Positions 60,468-64,000 of a stretch of DNA of 64,000 nt are shown here, piece by piece. Where the stretch lies: the NCBI GenBank assembly GCA_963665185.2, contig CAXXPO010000005.1:62001-126000 (forward strand). Reading direction: 5' to 3'. The position numbers were made by a program, and so were the translations under genes. The first letter of the stretch is position 1. Each line of letters starts with the position of its first letter. Under the pieces are notes generated by a model, which saw only the letters and a program-made list of their open reading frames with translations, was not told the origin of the DNA and did no database searches. Origin of the DNA: G963665185 sp963665185. GTDB taxonomy: Bacteria; Desulfobacterota; Desulfovibrionia; Desulfovibrionales; Desulfovibrionaceae.

Positions 60468-61058
60468 TCACCTCAATGCATCCAACATGCGGTCGATATT
60501 CTCCCCGGAAACGCTCCGACCATCATCAGGGGATTGCCGGGTTGCGGTTTCCATTTTTGCAATCAAACCCAAGGCCTTCTGAACGTCTGCAATTGCCCTG
60601 AAATCAAAACTATCCAGGTCTTCAAGCATCCTATTCAGCTTCAGTTCCACGGCATCTTTCAAAGCCGCCACAGCATCGTCCGGCGTGTGGATCTCGCGCA
60701 GCTCGCGTTGTTTGCTGGTGGTCAGAATTTGCTGGGCGCGTGCGGCATCAGCCTGCCGCATTGCCAAAGTCTCAAGGCTTGCGACGGCGAATCCGGTCTG
60801 GGCATCTTTGGACTTGATAAGTTTTTTGAGCATGGCCGATCGGGCAAGTATGGTATCGGCCCGAAGATCAGCCTCGGCCTGAGCAATACGTGACCGTTTT
60901 TCGGCCCACCCGTACTTCTGTCCCCACCGCTTCAACGTGTTGATTCCTACACCGACCTCAGACGCCAGCTCGGAATACGACAGCCGAACGACGCAATAGA
61001 GCTCCTGTGCGTTGAAGACGACTTCCGGGGGATACTCACGACCTGTCAGAGCGGGCAT
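60468..61058 (-). CDS. Terminase small subunit-like (Mu gp27, DUF1804)
   Basis: A 196-residue protein with an N-terminal helix-turn-helix (LYCVVRLSYSELASEVGVGI, NTLKRWGQKYGW) followed by helical sequence with ETLAMRQADAARAQQILTTS and NRMLEDLDSFDFRAIADVQK. It should recognise the packaging start. Four bases at its stop overlap the terminase GTG/ATG region, so the two are coupled. Confidence 0.85.
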   Translation of the reverse strand: MPALTGREYPPEVVFNAQELYCVVRLSYSELASEVGVGINTLKRWGQKYGWAEKRSRIAQAEADLRADTILARSAMLKKLIKSKDAQTGFAVASLETLAMRQADAARAQQILTTSKQRELREIHTPDDAVAALKDAVELKLNRMLEDLDSFDFRAIADVQKALGLIAKMETATRQSPDDGRSVSGENIDRMLDALR

Positions 61059-61352
61059 TTACTTAGCTCCGGAAGGGCGCTTTACACCCGGAACGACTGC
61101 GCGGCCTTTCGCGATGTCTTCACCACGTCTTGTCAGGCTTGCGACAAAGCAGTCCGATCCGTTCAGGATGATAAATCCCTGTTCTTGCAGCCAGGAGAGT
61201 TCGGTTCGAATACGATCACGAGAGGGTAAAAAACCGTAAGGCTCAACGGCATCGACAATAAGGCTCTCATTCATCCGGCGGGAGGGATTGTCTTCGAGCA
61301 TGCGCAAGATTGTGATGCGCAGATGTTCCGATACAACCTGCTCATAATTCAC
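61059..61352 (-). CDS. Mu gp26-like winged-helix protein
   Basis: A 97-residue protein starting at a GTG (GGAGG 9 bases upstream): EHLRITILRMLEDNPSRRMN, ESLIVDAVEPYGF, LSWLQEQGFIILNGSDCFVA. This is the ArsR-like wHTH pattern of Mu gp26. It overlaps the gp25-like gene by four bases. Confidence 0.75.
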   Translation of the reverse strand: MNYEQVVSEHLRITILRMLEDNPSRRMNESLIVDAVEPYGFLPSRDRIRTELSWLQEQGFIILNGSDCFVASLTRRGEDIAKGRAVVPGVKRPSGAK

Positions 61353-61675
61353 TTTTGGTTTCCTCCATTGAGTAGAAAAGATTCCTGCCTATCCAGAATG
61401 CGGTCCATTTTTCCAACCACCAGCTCCAAGCCGCCAAAGCGTTCATTCATCGCCCGCACATCGCCTCGCAAAGCCTCAATTTGCAAAGCCAGGTTATGCA
61501 GCGCCTTGTCATCGGGTAAGCAATCAAGCTTGTCTTTGTGGCGTTGGACTTCGCTACGCAGTTCTTCTATTCCGCGACGATTGACCAAGATTTCGCGAAC
61601 CAACCAACCCAAAACCGGGACCACCAGCACCTGGGCGATTCGTAGAACGAGAGAGAGGACTTCGTACAAGTCCAT
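61349..61675 (-). CDS. Mu gp25-like membrane protein (DUF2730)
   Basis: A 108-residue protein with one N-terminal transmembrane helix (LVLRIAQVLVVPVLGWLVRE) and a long coiled coil (GIEELRSEVQRHKDKLDCLP, LEALRGDVRAMNERFGGLE-like), as in DUF2730. It starts at ATG 61675; GTG 61681 is an alternative. Possibly a spanin-like or lysis accessory protein; Mu gp25 function is unknown. Confidence 0.78.
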   Translation of the reverse strand: MDLYEVLSLVLRIAQVLVVPVLGWLVREILVNRRGIEELRSEVQRHKDKLDCLPDDKALHNLALQIEALRGDVRAMNERFGGLELVVGKMDRILDRQESFLLNGGNQK

Positions 61676-61677
61676 GC

Positions 61678-62295
61678 TCACCGCCTCGGCAACATTCGCA
61701 GGGCGACGTCTGCAAAGTTGGTGGGTTGGATGCCGTTTTGCGCCAACTTTTCAGTTGTGCGTTTACCGGTGTAGATACGGAACATCAGGAGAAACACGCC
61801 GAGAACAGGAGTAAGCGCCCACTGAAATGCTTGGATGAGGAAACTCGCCTCAGCCTTATCCAGCTCCCCCCAGAACACAGTCGCGAATGCGAGGCCGATG
61901 CAGCCAAAAACCAAGAGCACCACCGCCCACCCATACAAGCGCAGCAGTCGAGGTCGCGTTTGCCGGACGTATTGATCGGAACTGGCAATCTCTGTTTTGG
62001 CCAATTCCCGCCCGCCCTGAACATCGGCTAGGCCTATTTCGGCCATGCGCTCTTCATGCTTCCGTACTCCCTCAGTCAACCGAACCTGCTGATCCGACGT
62101 CAGCGGTGTTTCTCCGGCTTCACGCAACCCATCGGCCAAATCCGTCGAGGCCTGTTTGATTTTCGCTCCGGTCTCACCGCCCACCGCGTCACCGATCACC
62201 CCAGCGAGATCCAGACCGGTCAAAACCATATTCACCCCTGGTATTTCGCCCAGGACTCCCCGGCCAATGGTTTTCAACGTGTTCCAAAAACTCAC
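61678..62295 (-). CDS. Holin-like protein with helical N-terminal domain and C-terminal hydrophobic helices
   Basis: A 205-residue protein starting at a GTG (VSFWNTLKTIGRGVLGEIPG) with GAGGAGACAC upstream. An amphipathic region (MVLTGLDLAGVIGDAVGGET) precedes two hydrophobic helices (GWAVVLLVFGCIGLAFATVF and FLIQAFQWALTPVLGVFLLM). It resembles the 3-TM holin family of gene-transfer agents. Together with the DUF5675 gene upstream it should make up the lysis cassette. Confidence 0.7.
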   Translation of the reverse strand: MSFWNTLKTIGRGVLGEIPGVNMVLTGLDLAGVIGDAVGGETGAKIKQASTDLADGLREAGETPLTSDQQVRLTEGVRKHEERMAEIGLADVQGGRELAKTEIASSDQYVRQTRPRLLRLYGWAVVLLVFGCIGLAFATVFWGELDKAEASFLIQAFQWALTPVLGVFLLMFRIYTGKRTTEKLAQNGIQPTNFADVALRMLPRR

Positions 62296-62465
62296 GATTT
62301 GTGTCTCCTCGTATATGCGGCCCGCAACATCTCCATTCGATCCTCCAACGCCGCTGGTGTCAGTTTCCCACGGCACCATGCACAGTATTGACAAATGTAT
62401 CCGCTAGGCGTGCGAAATAAGGCTATACGCCGCCACGATCGACATTTGGGACAACGACGGGCCAT
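62292..62465 (-). CDS. Small double zinc-finger protein
   Basis: A 57-residue protein MARRCPKCRSWRRIALFRTP then YICQYCAWCRGKL, giving C-x2-C and C-x2-C-x2-C groups able to bind zinc. Its stop overlaps the holin start (GTGA), so it is coupled to lysis. Function unknown. The start at 62465 is not preceded by a clear ribosome site; it overlaps or touches the end of the upstream gene. Confidence 0.6.
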   Translation of the reverse strand: MARRCPKCRSWRRIALFRTPSGYICQYCAWCRGKLTPAALEDRMEMLRAAYTRRHKS

Positions 62466-62470
62466 CGACT

Positions 62471-62896
62471 TTACCCAGCGTAAGCACCGAAAATGATGAG
62501 CTTGAAGGGTTGGCCGCCCAGGTTGTTCATCAGCCAAGCAAGAGCAGAGCGGGAGTGCGCGATTCCGGACTGTCCAGCCACGGTCGTGCGGAACAATCCG
62601 GGAAGGATACAGCCCTCACTATCGCTGCGCAGCCCCAGCGCAACGTCCCCTGCAAGATTGCCGGGGTGGATCAGTATGTGAGAACGGCCAGGAACATTCT
62701 GAATCTGATAAACTTGGCCAAAGTGAGGCGACTGAACCAGCTCACAAATGTAATCCCCCTTGGGGATGCAAGACATGTTCGGCTTGTTGTCCCGCCAGGG
62801 GAGTTCCAGGGTAGTCAGCAGCATTCCCTCACCGGCCAGGGTTCCGAATGTGCCGTTATCGTCGGAATCGTAACGGTTCAGCATCAATTCCAGCAT
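62471..62896 (-). CDS. DUF5675 family protein, possible endolysin
   Basis: A 141-residue protein starting MLELMLNRYDSDDNGTFGTL with GAGGAGG before it. LELPWRDNKPNMSCIPKGDY, VYQIQNVPGRSHILIHPGNL and DSEGCILPG carry the conserved Cys, His and Gly-Asn of DUF5675, an L,D-transpeptidase/lysozyme-like family in phage lysis regions. It is the first late gene after the regulator-like genes, in the place of Mu lys. Confidence 0.75.
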   Translation of the reverse strand: MLELMLNRYDSDDNGTFGTLAGEGMLLTTLELPWRDNKPNMSCIPKGDYICELVQSPHFGQVYQIQNVPGRSHILIHPGNLAGDVALGLRSDSEGCILPGLFRTTVAGQSGIAHSRSALAWLMNNLGGQPFKLIIFGAYAG

Positions 62897-63018
62897 TGGT
62901 CCTCCTCGCACATATCGTCCCGACCGGGGGAACGGGGAGACCCCCAGCCGGAACGAGGCAGTGCGAAACTGCAGATGTGGATTTTCCGCGTGTCTGAGTT
63001 GGAAGGAAGGTTTTTCAT
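62884..63018 (-). CDS. Possible small leader ORF
   Basis: A 44-codon frame (MKNLPSNSDTRKIHICSFAL ... EEDQCWN) whose end overlaps the DUF5675 start. Only a weak ribosome site is present, and the codons have no family likeness. It may simply be leader RNA. Confidence 0.25.
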   Translation of the reverse strand: MKNLPSNSDTRKIHICSFALPRSGWGSPRSPGRDDMCEEDQCWN

Positions 63019-63135
63019 GTCGGTCCCCGTTGTTATGGAGACACCGTATGCGGGAATGGATTTTTGCGCCGGAAACGTCGCAAACTATGCAAACAAAATA
63101 CAATGCGTGCTTGCGCAATTTAAAAAGCAAAGGAC

Positions 63136-63158
63136 AAAAAAAAGCGGCCAGAGGCCGC
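63136..63158 (-). terminator. Rho-independent terminator before the late operon
   Basis: Read on the minus strand, GCGGCC-TCT-GGCCGC is followed by a T8 run. It ends transcription of the two upstream regulator-like genes, so the late promoter must lie between here and 62896. Confidence 0.85.
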
Positions 63159-63183
63159 CGTAAAGGAAGTATTTTCAGAAAGG

Positions 63184-63624
63184 CTATTCGTCCAACCGCT
63201 GCATTTCTTCGCGCACACTGTCTGAAGTAACGCGCAGTGGCAGAGCGCGGTGACGTACCAGGGTACCGGTATCAACCAGGTCCCTGACATGACGTTCGCT
63301 GCATGCCAGGCAATATGCCGCCTCCCGAATTGTCAGCAGCGACTTCTTGGCAACGATTTCAGAAGCGGAAATAGAAGGCAACATGGCAAACGCAAGCCGG
63401 GGTGCGATTCGTCCTCCGGGCAGAACGGCCTGAAAACCGTCTCCCTGAGACGCAGAACAACGACGGCTGCATCCCAGGCAAAGGTATAACCCATCCTTGA
63501 AAAACCAACGCGCCCGGTTGGGAGTACCGCACCGAAGCTTGCAATACACGCTGTCTGAAACAACACCCAGATACGGAATAAACCCCCTGGAAAAAATAGC
63601 CCATACTTCCTTCACCGAGTTCAT
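63184..63624 (-). CDS. Unknown phage protein with zinc-finger and excisionase-like helix-turn-helix parts
   Basis: A 146-residue protein. The middle has a four-Cys pattern (CKLRCG ... CLGCSRRC), a possible zinc site. The C-terminal 50 residues (SLLTIREAAYCLACSERHVR, DLVDTGTLVRHRALPLRV) look like a MerR/excisionase winged helix. It lies just before the late operon, where Mu keeps its late activators Mor and C. A regulatory role is inferred, not shown. Its ATG overlaps the upstream stop. Confidence 0.65.
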   Translation of the reverse strand: MNSVKEVWAIFSRGFIPYLGVVSDSVYCKLRCGTPNRARWFFKDGLYLCLGCSRRCSASQGDGFQAVLPGGRIAPRLAFAMLPSISASEIVAKKSLLTIREAAYCLACSERHVRDLVDTGTLVRHRALPLRVTSDSVREEMQRLDE

Positions 63625-64000
63625 ACCACCTCCAAATCCTCAACGGCCATCGGCGTTGTGCGGATCGTCGCGACTCCGGCAGCGCAGACAACATACCACC
63701 GCCCATCTATTGCTTGCATTGGTTCCGAAACAACTCGCAGCAGCTCCGACGATCCGTCGTCCAAAAAACTTCGAACCCGTGTGCCGACGGGGATGTCGGG
63801 GCAGCGATTCTGGAACTGACGCTTGGGCAGTCCCAGGGCCGGGCCGATCTGATCACGCAACACCCGCAGCAACCCGGTCTCATTGTAAAACGTGTATTTC
63901 CCTCGCTGCGTATCCCAACGCCCATCGACGCGAACCCTCGTCAGCCGCGTATCAGCGTCCGGGTGATCCCACTGCGTTGCGCAAAATAGCTCTATTTTTA
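63621..64000 (-). CDS. Unknown phage early/middle gene, 5' end outside window
   Basis: The frame is open to the window edge. Read from base 64000 leftwards, the visible part includes CATQWDHPDADTRLTRVRVD, then GRWDTQRGKYTFYNETGLLR, GLPKRQFQNRCPDIPVGTRV and AIDGRWYVVCAAGVATI. At least 126 residues are present. It has a basic, DNA-binding-like flavour but no family I can name. Its stop overlaps the next start (ATGA), so the two genes are coupled. Confidence 0.6.
   Translation of the reverse strand, partial: KIELFCATQWDHPDADTRLTRVRVDGRWDTQRGKYTFYNETGLLRVLRDQIGPALGLPKRQFQNRCPDIPVGTRVRSFLDDGSSELLRVVSEPMQAIDGRWYVVCAAGVATIRTTPMAVEDLEVV

Larger units (their letters stand above)
36991..64000. mobile_element. 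Mu-like transposable prophage (right-end portion, 27 kb; left end outside window)
   Basis: Late genes in Mu order run leftwards: lysis, gp25-gp30-like packaging and head genes, protease/scaffold, capsid, gp36-gp37-like genes, sheath, tube, chaperone, tape measure, baseplate, fibre, com, mom. Head genes include lambda-like decoration and capsid families, so the phage is a mosaic. The transposase genes, repressor and left end are not in the window. The structural genes look intact apart from the frame break in the F-like gene. Confidence 0.9.

Noticed and set aside
1..64000. CRISPR arrays, rRNA and tRNA genes
   Set aside because: No regularly spaced repeats, rRNA sequence or cloverleaf-forming segment was seen. 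A covariance search would settle small tRNAs.

Overview
The window looks like a chromosome segment of an anaerobic sulfate-reducing deltaproteobacterium of the Desulfovibrio/Pseudodesulfovibrio type. This is inferred from gene content: a single-chain pyruvate:ferredoxin oxidoreductase with a Desulfovibrio-type cysteine tail, a quinol:fumarate reductase of the diheme FrdCAB type, a two-subunit fumarase, malic enzyme, DUF169 and DUF3124 proteins, and moderately high GC. About 36.99 kb is host chromosome. The rest is a Mu-like transposable prophage that runs off the right edge.

Host part, left to right: a secreted Ntn-hydrolase (cut by the window edge), a DUF169 protein, DNA polymerase III alpha (dnaE) behind a class II aldolase, a single-domain response regulator, a two-gene (split) FUSC membrane system, then coaX, eno and a frameshifted folD. 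Next come an AT-rich HEPN-like orphan gene, a DUF3124 lipoprotein-like protein, phosphomannomutase, hflKC, a frameshifted outer-membrane channel and a solo periplasmic binding protein.

From 21.3 to 36.7 kb lies a C4-dicarboxylate/pyruvate module. A DctB-like sensor kinase and a DctD-like sigma54 activator sit immediately upstream of a sigma54 promoter, which carries two 18-bp activator-site candidates exactly 33 bp apart. This promoter precedes frdC-frdA-frdB-fumarase alpha-fumarase beta-malic enzyme, followed by a DASS dicarboxylate transporter and PFOR. Together they would import fumarate or malate, interconvert fumarate, succinate and malate, and feed pyruvate to acetyl-CoA.

At about 36,991 a Mu-like prophage begins with a TG dinucleotide and two 22-bp-spaced end repeats. 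It interrupts a host reading frame 11 codons after a good ribosome site. Its late genes run leftwards in Mu order: unknown regulator-like genes, a possible endolysin, holin, gp25-gp30-like packaging and portal genes, protease/scaffold, lambda-type decoration and capsid genes, contractile sheath and tube, tail chaperone with a GGGAAAC -1 frameshift site, tape measure, baseplate, fibre, then com and mom at the right end. Two AT-rich genes on the opposite strand look like cargo. The clearest unusual features are the com/mom translational switch hairpin, the nuclease-like tail on the Mu F protein broken by a +1 shift, the two cargo genes, two homopolymer frameshifts in host genes, and a pair of hairpin elements with a compensatory base-pair change.
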